A stretch of DNA of 64,000 bases from Desmodesmus armatus (Eukaryota > Chlorophyta > Chlorophyceae > Sphaeropleales > Scenedesmaceae): assembly GCA_007449985.2 (NCBI GenBank), contig VIIQ02000581.1, forward strand, positions 186,001 to 250,000, written 5' to 3'. Shown here one piece after another: positions 45,180 to 58,351 of the stretch (the stretch's first letter is position 1; each line of letters begins with the position of its first letter). The translations under genes were made by a program, and so were the position numbers. The notes under the pieces were generated by a model that was not told where the DNA came from, ran no database searches, and saw only the letters and a list, made by a program, of their open reading frames with translations.

Positions 45180-48100
45180 CTACCTGTCCCTCGGCGTGTG
45201 TGCCCACATCACTGCAGCCTCCACTGGGCCAACATATCGCGGGGACAGCAGTGCGGCAGGAGGCACAGCACAAGCAGACAGCAGGTACTTGCAGGAGGCA
45301 TCCAGCACACTCCCCAGCTGCCGCCCACACCCCTTGCCAGCTGCCTCCTGCCTCGGGGTCTTGCCCTTGCCAGACCTGTTGGTGTCAAACTGCGATGCAG
45401 AGTCAGCACAGCTGCTGCCTGTGGACTGCCGGTCAGGTCTGCTTGGGCTCTGTACCTTGTCCCGTGGTGTAACACTCGCCCCGCTGCTCATAGCTGTGCT
45501 GACCAGCTGCCAGTCTGGCATGGGCCTGGGGCTGCTTGCTGCTGCTCTGTGGCTGGTGCCCCCGCCGGCTGCTGCCGCCACTGCTGCTGCCTGGCGTGCA
45601 GCCCTGGGAGAGTTGACTGCTCCTGCACAGCCTGCACCCAAGCTCAGCGCCTGCGCATGCCGCCCTGTCCTAGGTGTCCCTAACTGCCTGTCGTTGTTCG
45701 AAGGCGCTGCCAGTGGCGGGGATTCTGCTGCTGCATGCTGCCCGCTGCTGACTGCGGTTTCACTTCTCGGCAGGGCAGTGTGCTGCAAGCCACCTGCTGC
45801 TGCTTTGTGCTGCAAATATGGGCTCCTGCTGCTGCTGCTGCTGGCTGCAGCGTGAGACTTGTAGGCTGCCCCTCCAGCTGCTGCTGCTGCTGCTGCTGCT
45901 GCAGAGGCCTGCGCATCAGCCCCTGCCCTAGATGTGCGCCTAGCTGTGCTGGCAGTGCTAGCACCAGCCTGCTCCCACTGACGCACCGCAAACCCCGCAG
46001 CCTGAGAAGTGGCCCTTCCTGCTGCTGCTGGTGCTGCTGCACCTGCCTGGCTGCGGATCGCAGGCAGCACAGCCGGCAGCTGGCCAGCCGCCGGGGCACC
46101 TGCAGCAGCTGCTGCAGGCACCTGCTTCCCACCTGTTGCACCGGCAGCACCTGGCTTAGCTGACCTTGCACTCTTGCACTTGCCTGCATGCCGCTGTGTC
46201 AAGCAGCTGGCTGCTACAGCCCTCCACTCGTCCCTGCTCGGCTGCGGCTGGACAATGTGGTGGCCAGTGCTGGCGCTGTAAGGCCGCCTGCTGCTGCTGA
46301 GCGGCCTTACAGCGCCCTGAACCACGGCTAGTCGAGCTGTTGGCGCTGCTGCTGTGGCAGAAGAGCCTGCTGCTTCCCCTGCAGGACTGGTCTCTGCAGC
46401 TGCTGCTATACGTGCTGAGCTGCACAGACCTGCATACTTTGCAGCTGCCCCCCGCACCGACCGCGCTGTTGCTGGCTGCCCCGCCCCGTGCTGCCGCGCA
46501 CTGCATTGCGGCTGCGTGACTGGCCTGGCTGTGCTACCTGCAAACCTCGGAGACCCAACCAAGGAGTCCATGTTTGCAGGCAGCCGCCCAAGTAGCGCTG
46601 CCCTCTGCCTGTCTGTCAGGAAACCTGCAGGGACCCTGCTGCTGCCGCTGCCAGCGCCACCCACGTGCCCGCCATGCTGCTGCTGCTGATTGGCTCCAGA
46701 CCCACTCAAGGATCCCAGCTCTAGGCGAGGCACACCCAGCGGCCGTGCTTTCGGGGACAACGCAGCAGCAGCAGCACTGCCAGCAGGGTCTCCTGCACCA
46801 CCACCTGCTGTAGCTGCTGCTTGGATGACCCCGGCAATGGGGCTTGCTGCTGCTGACACGGGCCCTGCAGCATCGCCTGGCGCCAACTGCCGTTGCCAGG
46901 TCTGCAATGTTGCCGCCGCCACCATCTGCTGCTGGTGCTGCTGCTGTATGTGCAGGTGGATTGTTTCGTTGTACTCCTTCTGAATGCGGATTGCCTCCTC
47001 TGCCTGCTGCAGCTCAGCTGCGTCTGCTGCCAGGTTGATGTCGAAATGCAACCACTTGGTGCGCGCCTCGCCACCCTGCACACAGCAGCACACAGCAAGC
47101 AGTGTGGTGAGCCCCCTCTACCACCATTAGATGCAGCTGCTGCTTATACTGTGTGAGATTTGGTCGCGCCTGCTTCAGCTTTTGAGTCTCCCTCCATCAG
47201 ACTGCCGGTCCTTCCGACAAACTGCACCTCACTGGTTGACCACCTGATGCTGCGGGGGCTGCTGCAGATCTGCACAAGCTCCAAGTCATGGGGCTGCTGC
47301 CTACACACCTGTGTCACATCCTTCAGCATCTGGTTCCGCTTCAGCTGCCGGATCATGGACCCAAAAGGCAGGGCAGTACCTGTGACATACAGCATACATG
47401 CATTCACGTCAAAAATTGGTGTGTGGCATGCTCAATAATATGCCAAGGACCAAGCCTGCACATGTCAGGCACTGCATCACCACACAGCTCAGTACATAAG
47501 CTGCCTTGCCCGAGCAGCACCACCAGCACTCCATGACACCACTGACACCACCAGCAGCAGCACAGCACCCCATACCACCACGCACCTGACGGCAGCACAA
47601 ACTCTCCTGACAGCAGCTGCTGTCCTGCAGCAAACTCGTTCATCATGAAAGCCTCAAACTCATCCCAGGAGATGCAGCCGTCACGGTTGGCATCCATGAG
47701 CTTGATCATCTCTGTGATGCTAGCCGCATCACAGGGGATCTGGGCAGCCTGCAGGACAAGGACACACACAAGTACCACGTCGCGTGTTACACAGGGCCCG
47801 GCTCACACAAGACCATGATATGCCCTGCTGTGCCATGCTTGCATTCACCCAAGGCCGGCCCATGTCCCAGCTTGAAAAGCTGACAGTGTATGCATTGCAC
47901 TGTCGCAGACGACAGGACAAGCCTGGCAGCAATCAACAACAGAATTAGCCCGTTGACAGGCGTGTTATGTCCCCTCAACTAGCTGCCATGCAGAGCCCGC
48001 CCACATGCATGTGGTGGCAGGGCACAGCTGCTAGTGACTGCTACTGTATCTCGTCCAGTGCATCAGCAGGCTCAGCACAGCAGCCCCAGCCCCACCTGCA

Positions 48101-48641
48101 GTGCTCCCAGGAGCTCATGGTGCTCCAGTGTGCCACTCCCGTCATCATCCACCAGAGCAAACCACTCCTTGATGACACGCTGCACAGGTCAAAAGCATAC
48201 AGTTGCTGAAATATGTCAGCAGTCTGACATGTGCTTGGGCTGCTTGCTGTCTGCTGCTGATGGGCAGACAGCGCAGTTTTAAGTGCACTGCAATGGTTCA
48301 GCAGGCACTATATCCAGGCACTGGTGCAAACACAAATCCGTCAAGGCTCACCAGCACAACCCGAGGGAGCTTTGGTGGAGGCAAACTCTTTCCATGCTTC
48401 CTGCACCATTGTCGATCCACTGCATTCCGCAGCAGCTTGTTGATGTGAGCCTGCACAGCCAGTAACACAGTCAGCTCCAGCTGAACCCAGCCTCTTCTAT
48501 TGAACATTGTCAATGTGTTCTTCTGTTGAAATTTGTCCAGGAGAACACCTGCAAGTGTTCATATGGGCCTCTCACCTTGGTGGATTTGTCCAAACGCGGG
48601 GAAGGCTGAGGGCTACTGCTGCTTGCCTGGCACTGCTCCAT
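45180..48641 (-). CDS. EF-hand protein with coiled coil and long low-complexity tail
   Basis: Six minus-strand exons, phases agreeing: 48641-48576, 48450-48352, 48179-48096, 47748-47586, 47379-47309 and 47075-45180, about 792 residues. Two EF-hands are visible: VDDDGSGTLEHHEL (exon 3) and MDANRDGCISWDEFEAFM (exon 4); both loops have the Asp/Asn, Gly and final Glu ligands, so calcium binding is likely. AHINKLLRNAVDRQWCRKHG precedes them. After GSMIRQLKRNQMLKDVTQ comes a charged helical stretch (KWLHFDINLAADAAELQQAE; IQKEYNETIHLHIQQQ), then about 550 residues rich in Ala, Ser, Gln, Gly and Arg that are probably disordered. I do not recognise a named family. An axonemal or centrosomal calcium sensor would fit the architecture but is only a guess. 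Confidence 0.8.
46272..46316. repeat. Perfect 16-bp inverted repeat inside coding sequence
   Basis: GGCGCTGTAAGGCCGC at 46272-46287 and its exact reverse complement at 46301-46316 flank a 13-nt CTG-rich loop. The hairpin lies within the last exon of the EF-hand gene, where it encodes GAVRPLSSSRRPYSA. Confidence 0.9.
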
Positions 48642-48923
48642 TGGAGCCTACTGCCGAAGAGACCGTGTTTGAAATAATCTATTGGCGAAACAGGAACTGA
48701 TACTTTAGCACATAACAGCCCCAAATGTCCCTTGTCTCGACCAGGGCTTTCGAGCCAAAACTGTGCATGAAACTCCCGATACCTGCCGATACTCTGTAGA
48801 AAGCGCCTGAAGGTGATCAAATGATACAATCAAACTATTATCAGATCTTAGAGCAGGGCGCCACTCAACTTGAGTTACTCATGGTTCAATGAGTAAACCT
48901 GCACTCCACTCACTTGTGCATGC

Positions 48924-51900
48924 CTATACTCGCACAATGTCTGGGTTCTCCGCCATTGCTGCCAGCAGGACCTCATACACATCCGTCCTGACCACCACCT
49001 CCCTCTCCTGCATGACGCTCAGCAGGCCGCTGCACTCCCTCGGCTGCAGCCCACCACACACACCGCCAAAGCCAGACAGCCACAGCCCCTTAGCCCCAGG
49101 CACAGCATGCACAGCACGCAAGAACAGCTTGCGTGCTGCATCTAGCCGCCCAAGCCCCAGCTCATACTGTATGTACTGCTGCCACAGGCCAGCACAGTGC
49201 CCCCAGCCCCTGTAGCCGTCCCACAACGCGAGGTCCAACAACGCTGCAGCAGACCCCTCAGCGGTCACCTGCAGCTGCAGAAGCTGCTGCCGCTGCTCGG
49301 CTGCGCTGGGCCCGTTTTGCTGGCCCCGCGGCCGTGGCAGCCCTGCGCATGCTGCTTCCCAAGCCTGCTGCTTGCGCTGCCGCTGCAGCCGCTCCTGCTG
49401 GTGCCACTGCAGCACACTGGGGGATGACAGCGCCCGCTCAAACAGGACCCCCAGGCGCACCCGGCCCCCAGGCCGTGATGCCTCTGCCTGCAAGGCAACC
49501 TCCCACAGCCCAGGGCTAGGGGCCACCTCCAGCAGCAATGCCAGCTGCCGTCTGAGGCTTGACAGGGTACAGCAGGCATGGTCCAACGCCACCTGCAGCT
49601 GCAGCAGGGCCGGCGAGTGCGGGTACATCCTCAGAGCGGCAGTGAGTGCCTCACGAGCCCTAGCTGGGGGCACAGCCGCCGCCAGCGCTGCTGCCGACGC
49701 AGCGTCCACACTGCTGCCGCTGCTGCCCTTGCTGCTGGCAGCCGCAAGGGAGCCAAAGCCAGGGACCAGCGCCTTGGCGCCCGTTGCTGCAGCCACCAGC
49801 ATGTGACACTGCAGGACTGCAAGGTGCTCATGCTGTGCTGATGTGGCCCGTACTGCCTCAGGCACTGCCGCAGTGACCTGCCTGCACACCGCAACAGCAG
49901 CATCGAGGCCAGCAGCGGCAGCACCCTTGCGCAGCCCCACCACTAGCTCAAACAGTGCTGCTGCTGCAATCGTGCTCGCTGCTGCTAGTGTGAGTGCCCC
50001 TCCTGATGATGACATCAGCTCTGGTACACGCTGCTGGAATTTCACACGAGCATTGCGCAGCTGGACATCCCCCAACAAGCCGCTGCCCTGCGTCTTGCTG
50101 TCTGCTGCTGTGCCAGCAGCAGTGGCTTCAGCTGCCACAGCAGCCTGCAGCTGCTGCTGTGCTAGCACCGCATGCAATGCCACATGCGCCTTGCTGAGGC
50201 CCGCTGCGCCTCCTGCAGTCAACTCCAGCTGTGCAAGATGAAGGGCCAGAAGAGGAGCAGCAGCTGCTGCTGCTGCTGCCGCAGATGCCTCATCCTGACC
50301 TCCTGCTGCTGCTTTCGCACCGCTGCCTGCACCAGCACCCCCTGCTGCTGCAGCTGTTGCCAGAGCTAGCGCTGTCTCAAACACCTTGCGCCCTGTCTTT
50401 GCCTGCACTGCTGCTGCTTCCAAGCAGCCGTACGCATCGTACAGCAGCAGATTGTCCTGCTGATCACCCAGAAGCTGCTTAGCGGCAGCACGAGCTGCTA
50501 ACAACTGCTGCCGGCTAGGCCACGCACTGCTGCTGCCACTGCCACCGCCATCGCAGGCAGCAGCTATGGCTGCGGCACCGTCCAGTGTTAGCTGCTGCAG
50601 CCTGTCCCCCAGGCCCGTGCTGTCTCCTGCTACAGCAGCACCAGACGCAGCCCCAGCGGCAGCACCAGCGCCCGCAGATGCAGCAGCAGCAGCAGCAGCG
50701 TCTGATGGCTTGCTGGCCTGCAGGAGCATCAGTGCCTGGCAGAGCTCCGGCCAATCACTGCAGGGACCCCCTGCAACCAGCCGCTGCAGCAGGTTGACTG
50801 CACACTGCCACCGAGCATCGCTAGCAGCATACCATGGAGCCTGCCGTTGCTGCTGCCACTGCTGCTGAGGGGTTAAACCCGAATCAGCTGCCTCAGCACC
50901 CGCTGCTGCTATACCTGCATCAACAGCAGCATCAGACCACACACCTCCCCTGCTGCTGCTGACGCCCACTGCTGCTGCGGCAGGGCTACTGCTGACTGCG
51001 TGCAGCTGCTGGAAGGGTGTGGGGCAGTTGCTGCTGCACCAGGGTGTGCCCCCGGCCCCTAGTCGCACCCCTAGCAGCTCTAAACACCCCAGCACAAGCC
51101 TCCTCAGTGCTGCATTGCTGCGCAGGAGGAACAGACAGGGCTCCACGCAGTCTAGCCTGGCAATGTGGGCAAGGTCTGGCGGCGTGCTGTCATCATCTGC
51201 TGCTCGAGGCCCTGTGGCTGTGCTGCCAGGGGTGCTGCCGGGAGCGGTGCTGCCAGGAGCTGTGCCGTCAGGCCGCAGCGGCTGCCACTGGGTGGCACAG
51301 CAGGAGGCCTCTTCGCCCACCCACCTGCAGCAACATGGTGCAGGGGTGTTGAGAGGAATGCTTTTGCTGTGCAAGTCACTGGGCCTGTACAGTGCGATCA
51401 GCAGCCTCAACCTAGGCTACATTGGGTCTGCTACTCTGGCCCTGAGTTCAGGCAGATGCATGGCCATGACCGGGTGGTATTGAGTTCTGCCACCAACACT
51501 TGATGATGAGTGGGTCAGGGCCGCCATACCACATGCAGTGCGCAGAGGGGGATGCCTGCGAACCAACTCCATGACTGCATCGCAGCAGAATGCCGGCCAC
51601 CACCAAGCCATGTGTCGCACCTTGCCAGCACGTCCGCAGGCAGTCCTTGCCGCTCCACCTCCTGCAGCTGCTGCTCCAGCTGCAACCCCAGCTGCCGCCT
51701 CAGCTCCTCCTCATCAACCTCCTCAAGGTCCTGCAGCGGTTGTCAAAAGTGCAACAGATTTTCGAATTTTCAAACTTTGAAAGCAGAGGTGTAACATCAG
51801 TGAGGACCATTAGTTGTTCAAACAAACAGTGTGGTTGTGATTGTGAGAGACCTGTTTCATCAATACCTCATACATACACTTGGTGATGTCTGGATGGGGG

Positions 51901-54900
51901 GTGAAGTCTCGGACCCACCTCTTCGATCAGTGTGGATGTGCATGTCAGGACATATTTGTTTGATGCTTACCATCACTTGACGGTCAGTGAAGTCTCAGAC
52001 CCACCTCTGCATCGTCTGCAGGCAGCTGATCATCATCCTTCTGGTTGTCATCCTCATCCCCCTCTGCTGACCTTTCAGAACGCTCCTCTTGCTGCTCCTG
52101 TTGTCCCTGCTCCCCTGCTGCTGCTGCCCCCTGGCTGAGTTGCTCTGATCCTGAATACTGCCCTCTGCAGCATTAGCAGTCAGCTGCAGCGGACCGTCTG
52201 CTGCAGCAGGTGCTGTGTCCTGCTGCTGAGGCTGCACCTCAAACCAGCCACTCCAGCCTGCTGGGTCTTGCTGCAGCAATACACAGCACACCAAAGGGCA
52301 GCACACGTCAGCCCCCATGGCTGTAGCCGCCATCTGCTTGTGTGAACTCAACAGATGTCCTACTCAAGATTCAAGCCCCACCTGCTGCTGTGAAGGTAGG
52401 CCGCCTACCTTCACAGCATGGCCTGACGAGAAGGATATTGCCCCTACTGGACCGTTTCTCACCACCGTCTCTCACCTGTACTTCAGCCTCTGGCCCCTCC
52501 TCTGCCTGTGCTGCTGCTGGTGCTGGTTGCTCCATGCCCATGGCATGCCAGCAGCACCAGTAGGCCCAGCCACGAGCACCCTCCTCACCAATACGGGGCA
52601 CACCAGCAGACCAGTAGGCTGCAAAGAGCCGCAACAGGGCAGGCACACCCCCTGGTGGCAGTGTTGGAGGGAACAGGTGGAACTCAAGGAGAGCCTGTTG
52701 GGGCAACAGCAGAACCAGTAGCAGCAGCAGGAGCGGCGGTATCAACCATCAGCAACCCCACCAGCCAGTGAGAGTGACAGTGTGAGGCTGCATGCATGCA
52801 AGCAGAAGCAGGCACTGACTGTAGGCAGCAGGGCTTTCTGCACTGTGCTCGCCCGGAGAGCTGCACGAGGCCCAATGCATCAGCAGATCTTGCAGCAATT
52901 GCCAGTCGCAGCGCATATTGAGAAACGTTCATCAAGTATCTGGGCAAGCTGGACCACTGCCACGCCATAATACCGCACCTGTATCTTTGCTAGTGCATGC
53001 TCACAGTAGCCTGCCTCAAACTCCGCACACAGCAACCCCAGCAGCAGCTGCACCAGCTGCAACTCCAACGCCTCCTCCCCTAGTGTCACTGCTGCTGCCA
53101 GGCCTGTCGCACCACTGCTGCCAGCCGCCGCCGCCGCGGCAGCAGCAGCAGCCAGGGGCGTCAGCTGCTGCAGCTGCTGCGGCATCAGCTGGGACGGCTG
53201 CGTGTGTTGCTGCTGCTTGTGCATGGTGGCAACCCTCCTGCGGTGACCCAGCAGCTCCAGCTGCAGGGAGTACAGTGCATCGTGGTACACCTTCTGTACA
53301 CCAGACACCTTGAAGTCTGCAAAGCTTGACTGTCTGCAGTAAAACAGCATATCATATAGCAAAACCTCACTCGATAATGCCCTGTGTGTACACTGAGTGC
53401 CTCGTTGACGGTGTATGAGTTGCCACAGTTCAGTTCAGTTCTGACATCGCCTGCAAACAGGATGCACACATCTCAAACCATAGTGAGGCAGGCCCCCTGG
53501 GACACTGGCTAATCTTGAGTACATAGCTGCCACCCTGACTATAGCTGCGCTTTGATTACACAGGTTGACAAACGCCCCCAGCCTCCACTCAGCCGAGCCC
53601 CCACCCACCTGAGTGCAAGGTACTCCCGCCACAGCTCCCAGCTGCCCCCCTGGCGAGCCAGCACGGCCGCCCACTTTGCCTCTGCTGCATCAGCATCAGG
53701 CGCCACGGCTGCATAGCAGCGCAGCAGTGCCAGCAGCAGCTGTGTGCTGGAGGGGTGGTGTGTCAGGCCCCTGCTCAGCAGAGATAGCTGCTTCTCTGCT
53801 GTGACGGGGTCCAGCAGGCCTGTGGTGGCAGTCCTGCAGTCACAGCGGACAATGCAGTCACAGAAGCAGGCTCCCAGCAAGGCTGACCCACCCAGAAGGG
53901 GGCCAAACAGAACCCACAAAAGTATAGCGGGCGCACAGTGCATCCCGAGTCTGCCAGCCAGAGTGTTGATGACCAAATGTTGGCAACTGACTTTTACTGT
54001 CATGCAAATCAGCTGCTGCCATCATTGCCAGCTGAGAGGTGGGCTCAAAATGCTGGGTGCTGCCTGTTGTTGCTGCTCACGTATGACACCTGATGGTGAG
54101 TGTAGCCAGCTGCCACAGCTCAAGAGCCATGCAACTGTTGTGGGTGTTCTCTCGCACTGCGCCTTCCTCAAGACCCACCTGCCCCTGGGCTGCTGCTGCT
54201 GTGCTGCACTGTGCTGGAAAGCTGCAAACTCCAGCCAGAGCTCCTCGTCCTGCGGGCGCTCCCTCACAGCCACATTCCAGGCCCGTGTGGCCTCTAGCAG
54301 CAGCTCATCAGGGGTCAACCCAGCCTGCAGGGCAGGACGGCAGCAGGGGATGTGCTTCAGAGGAGCATCAGTGTGTGCTGAACATCAGTGTGTTGGCATG
54401 GCATGTCATGGCATGGCTGTCACGTACAGTAGCCAGTTGAACACATGCAGTCCTGGCAGTTTTCTTCTCGGCCATCACACTGACTCTGCACCCTGCTTGA
54501 CAGAATGACACGCATCCAAAGAGAAGCCCCAGCTGCTGTCTCCAACACACTGTCACCCTTGCACCCTCTGCTTGATAGGCCCAGTGTCAGCACATGGCAT
54601 CGCGTCCTAGCAGCTGCTGACAAGGCACAATATCTAGTGGACCCCAGCACACTGCATTCAGCCTCAGTATACTGCAGGGCCCCAATTTCCTGCAGCCTCA
54701 GCACACCTGCTCCACCAGCTCTGTGGGGACTATGCCCTGCTGCCGGTTGGACCCCATGCCTTGGTGGCCAGGCCGCTGCCTCCAACTGCCCTCCTGCTGC
54801 TGCTGTCCTTGCTGCATGAGCTCCTCTGGTGCTTCCAAAGGGATAAAGGCCGGGGAGGGGATGGCCAGGCGCCTGCTGCTGCCACCTGCGGCATCCTGCA

Positions 54901-55863
54901 GCTGCCCAGCACCAGCACCAGCACCAGCACTAGCTGCATTTGCCTTGCCTGGTGGTAGCAGGGGTGTGGTTGGTGGCAGCATGAGTGCGCTAGCACTGCT
55001 TCGCTGCCTGCTGTTGTGTCTGTGCTGGAGTTCCGCCAGGTTTACCCGCTTGGCTGACCTGTTGCGCTCCTGCAAGTAGTGCCGGCCCCTGTAGTACCTG
55101 CACTCATGCACCAACATGCAGGACACACACAGAGCAGCATGGTATGGCTGCATGCATGCTAGTGTTTGCTTATGCCGCTCAAGCACAGGTGCTGGTTGGA
55201 CTTAAGCGCGGGGAGACATTTGCGTCCAGGAAGGAGGAATTACCTACAGTGCCCTGACCAGGGGGCACATAGGAGGCGTTATTGACCCTGCGCGTTGCAA
55301 TATATGTGGTCCCTCAACACACCCACACACAAGGAGCAGGAGTCAAAAGCAGCCAGAGGTCTTCTGCCTTCTCACCTGTCAGCAGTGGCGTTACCGGTAC
55401 TGCCATCCACTGCCACCTGCCCGCCCAGCCTCCTGGTGACTCGCACAAGGTTCATGGGGTCCATGCGGCTGTACCGTGGCACATCCCCGCCATACAGGTT
55501 CTCGTACAGGGCGTTGTTGGCATCACCCCTGGTGTCCAGAGTGACTGCATCTCCGGTAGCTGCTGCTGGTGTGCTGCTGTACCTGCCGAAGCCCAGCCTG
55601 CTGCCAGGAAGCATGCTGGATGCACCCATTGCTGCAGCACGCTGTTCAAGCTCTGCGATCTTCTCATGGTCGCTGCGCTTGTGCTTTTTGTGTGCCTTAT
55701 GTGACTTGGATTCCTTTTTGTGCTTCCGCTTCTTGCTGCTGTGCTTCTGCTTGTGGCGGGCTGCTGTGCGCCCTGCTGAGCTGCTGCTGTCAGACTCTGA
55801 CCCACTATCAGAGTCAAATTGTGCTGCTCTGCGCAGCAGACGCTCCTTCTGACTCTGCTCCAT
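48924..55863 (-). CDS. NRDE2: NRDE2 homologue (nuclear RNAi-defective 2 family)
   Basis: Minus-strand model, about 1,500 residues: 55863-55376, 55097-54707, 54324-54179, 53833-53609, 53333-52979, 52694-52476, 52270-52005 (see below), 51730-51621 and 51324-48924. The N-terminus has an Asp/Ser run and a Lys/His-rich nuclear-localisation stretch (KKRKHKKESKSHKAHKKHKR), then YGGDVPRYSRMDPMNLVRVT, YYRGRHYLQERNRSAKRVN and FIPLEAPEE. HAT-type helical repeats follow: TRAWNVAVRERPQDEELWLE, AEKQLSLLSRGLTHHPSS, SSFADFKVSGVQKVYHDAL, LEFHLFPPTLPP. The last exon is swollen by Ala/Gly/Ser runs but ends with AARKLFLRAVHAVPGAKGLW, typical of the family C-terminus. NRDE2 binds MTR4 and modulates the nuclear exosome; in C. 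elegans it acts in nuclear RNAi. Exon 52270-52005 needs an internal 80-nt intron (52237-52158) to keep frame. Confidence 0.88.
51901..52010. repeat. Duplicated 5' splice site in an NRDE2 intron
   Basis: The segment GTGAAGTCTC-AGACCCACCTCT at 51987-52008, which contains the donor of the exon ending at 52005, recurs 86 bp away at 51901-51922 with one or two changes. On the minus strand the second copy reads GAAGAG before GTGGGT, a usable-looking decoy donor. Confidence 0.65.
52387..52417. repeat. Perfect 15-bp inverted repeat with a 1-nt centre, intronic
   Basis: GCTGTGAAGGTAGGC at 52387-52401 is followed by one base and its exact reverse complement at 52403-52417, in the NRDE2 intron between 52476 and 52270. 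Confidence 0.9.
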
Positions 55864-58351
55864 GGTCGCAGTCAACCGATGAGGTAGGTAACGCCTTATA
55901 CGCCTGGCTCCATTCAATGAACGCAACTCAGATCAACAGGCATGATCCAACAAGCCATCCCAGCCATTAACTGCAAGAGGTCACGTGCACGTTATTCAAT
56001 GCATCAGCTACGAACCAAAGCTTTGCACTCGTGATGAGCTGTTCTTCACTTGAGTCGCGCACAACCACCAGGGTTGCACATGAACAAGCATCCCATGAAC
56101 ATGTTGCTCCATACGATAGAAGACATAAGTCAAGCAGTGCGTTGACGAGGTGGAAAACTTTGTAAACTCAGCTTGTGAGGGAGTAAACAGCATCTGTGCG
56201 TACATGACCAGTTGCTGAGTGACCACTTTGTGATGCCAGGCTGGCGGCCATCACTGTTGTGCATGCCGCCTGGCAGGCCAAGCGGGTATCTGTAAGGCAG
56301 GTCGTACGTGAAATGGCTACAGCAATGGCACCTCACTCTGCCCCAGTCCAACTGACTGAGTTGTGCTGCCAGTGACAGCATGAGCACGCTGACACACGTT
56401 GACTTCAATATATCAGGATGGTTGCAGTGCTCAGCCGGTCCACGTGGTGAAGCATTGAACGAAAGTACTCTCTCTGCGGTCTGTTACACACCTGCCATAG
56501 CTGTGACATCACGCAGATACCAGCCGTCCAAGTACCAGAGGACCATTGTAGCCGCAGTACTATGGGAGCACATGCTTGCTGTTTCAGGCTGACTACTCAA
56601 GAAAGGCCAAGGAAACTGGGCTGTAGTGAGGGGCCCAATCACAACGGGTGCTGCAGGTCAGCACCGACTTGACGTGCAATCTGCAAGTACCCAGCTGGCA
56701 AAACTGTCAGCCTGCACAGAGATTGTGGTGTCCTGCGCCTGCAGGAGGCCTCAGGTGCGGTGCTGACGGCACATACCACATGAATAACGTGTGCACACGT
56801 GGGTGCATTGCAGATTACCAACAGTAGCCTGATTAGCTGGCAGGCCGCCATGCAGTGCAAGTGAAGCTGCCAGCTCCACGCACAGGTTCCAGCGCTCTGT
56901 GCAGCCGCCGCACACTGGCTTGGCTCCGGCAAGCTTTTCAGCCTGTCAGTTGACAGTCAAAGCAGGGTCTGAAAACCAAGAAGCAAGAACCACAACCATA
57001 TCGTTGAACCCACTGGTGGCTCAGTCAAGGTCTCAACAGACACAGGGCTGCTAAACCGTGACTGTGTCATCCCCCATAGCCAACACCTGGCAAGCGCGTA
57101 GGTGCCCAGTTGGTGCACCCTTTGCAGGCTTAGGCCTCTTCCATGTGCTGCCATTGCAACAGCTACTGTCGAAACCACCGAGTGTGGATGCGTGCGCACA
57201 AGACACCCCTGACAACAGGGGCCAACCAACCTCAGGAGGCACATGACCTTGTTTGTGCAGTGGAGGACAGGAGGGTCATCCACACAGGGGGTGGTGGGTC
57301 ATGAATGTGGCGTACGGCTGCGCACGAGATGCGCTCCAAGCGCGTGAGTCACTCACTTTCCAGGTCTGATCACACACTACTGCTAGGGTCACCTGAGTTG
57401 CCACCTGACTGCAACTGGCATGCAGGTGACAAAGCCATACCCAGGTTCACACACCAAACATGCCTGCGCGTACGAACAACACACAAGCAGCACATAGTAA
57501 TGCACCGCCTTGAAGCCTTGAAACTGGGTCTTTGTCTCTGTCACCAGCGCCAACTCTACCACACTCTCTTCTCCCCCTAGTCCGGAATGGGGACAATCAC
57601 ATCAACAGCACAATACCCATCACGGAGGTTGTACAGTCTGAAACGCGACAGGTGGGCACTTGTATGCACAAGCAGCACAGACACTTGCTGACACAACCAT
57701 TCTGACACCCGTAAAACAACAGCCCAGCATGCCGATGCCTAGTGATCAGCTCAAACACCCAGTCCACAAGACATGAACGCATGCGAATGCATGCACCAGA
57801 CATGTGACGCATGCCATGAGCAATGTCAGGGGAAGCAAGGAACACACAAACTCAAAGCAGCCTCAACAAGGGCCCCTTCAGGGGCAGTGGTGCAGTCATG
57901 ACTGCTTAGGTGCAGGGGCAGGAACTGCATCGCGTATTGCGCAACACACAGCATAGCAGACACAGACAAATCCGCGTGCTCAGACCCTGGATAATGCTGG
58001 CTGTATGACACCGTGCTGCAAGGCGCTCGCTGTGCATGCATTACACACACCACGATCTACTGAACAGGGTACTGCACGCAACCACAGAAAGTGCTGGGTG
58101 CTATCTGTGCCTCTCACAAGATCTGAGTGCCTGCATATTGACTACCGTCCCAAACTACCTAGGCAGCAAGGGCGCCTCACAAACAGCCACACTTTGCTCA
58201 GACCTGCATACTATGCACGCGGTGTATGCAGGCAGCTCTATATAGCAACCATGCCTGCCATTCACACCTGCCACATTGCCAGTGCTTCAGGGCTTGATGC
58301 TGGGGTGGGGACCAGGGAGCAGGGCCTCCCAGTGCAGCTCTGAAGCATCAG
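55864..58351. other. 2.5-kb intergenic stretch, no gene seen
   Basis: No frame here shows splice-consistent continuation, domain-like sequence or the codon use of neighbouring genes. It must contain the NRDE2 promoter. Minus-strand TGTAA (plus-strand TTACA at 58041-58045) may end the 58352 gene. A non-coding RNA cannot be excluded from sequence alone. Confidence 0.4.
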
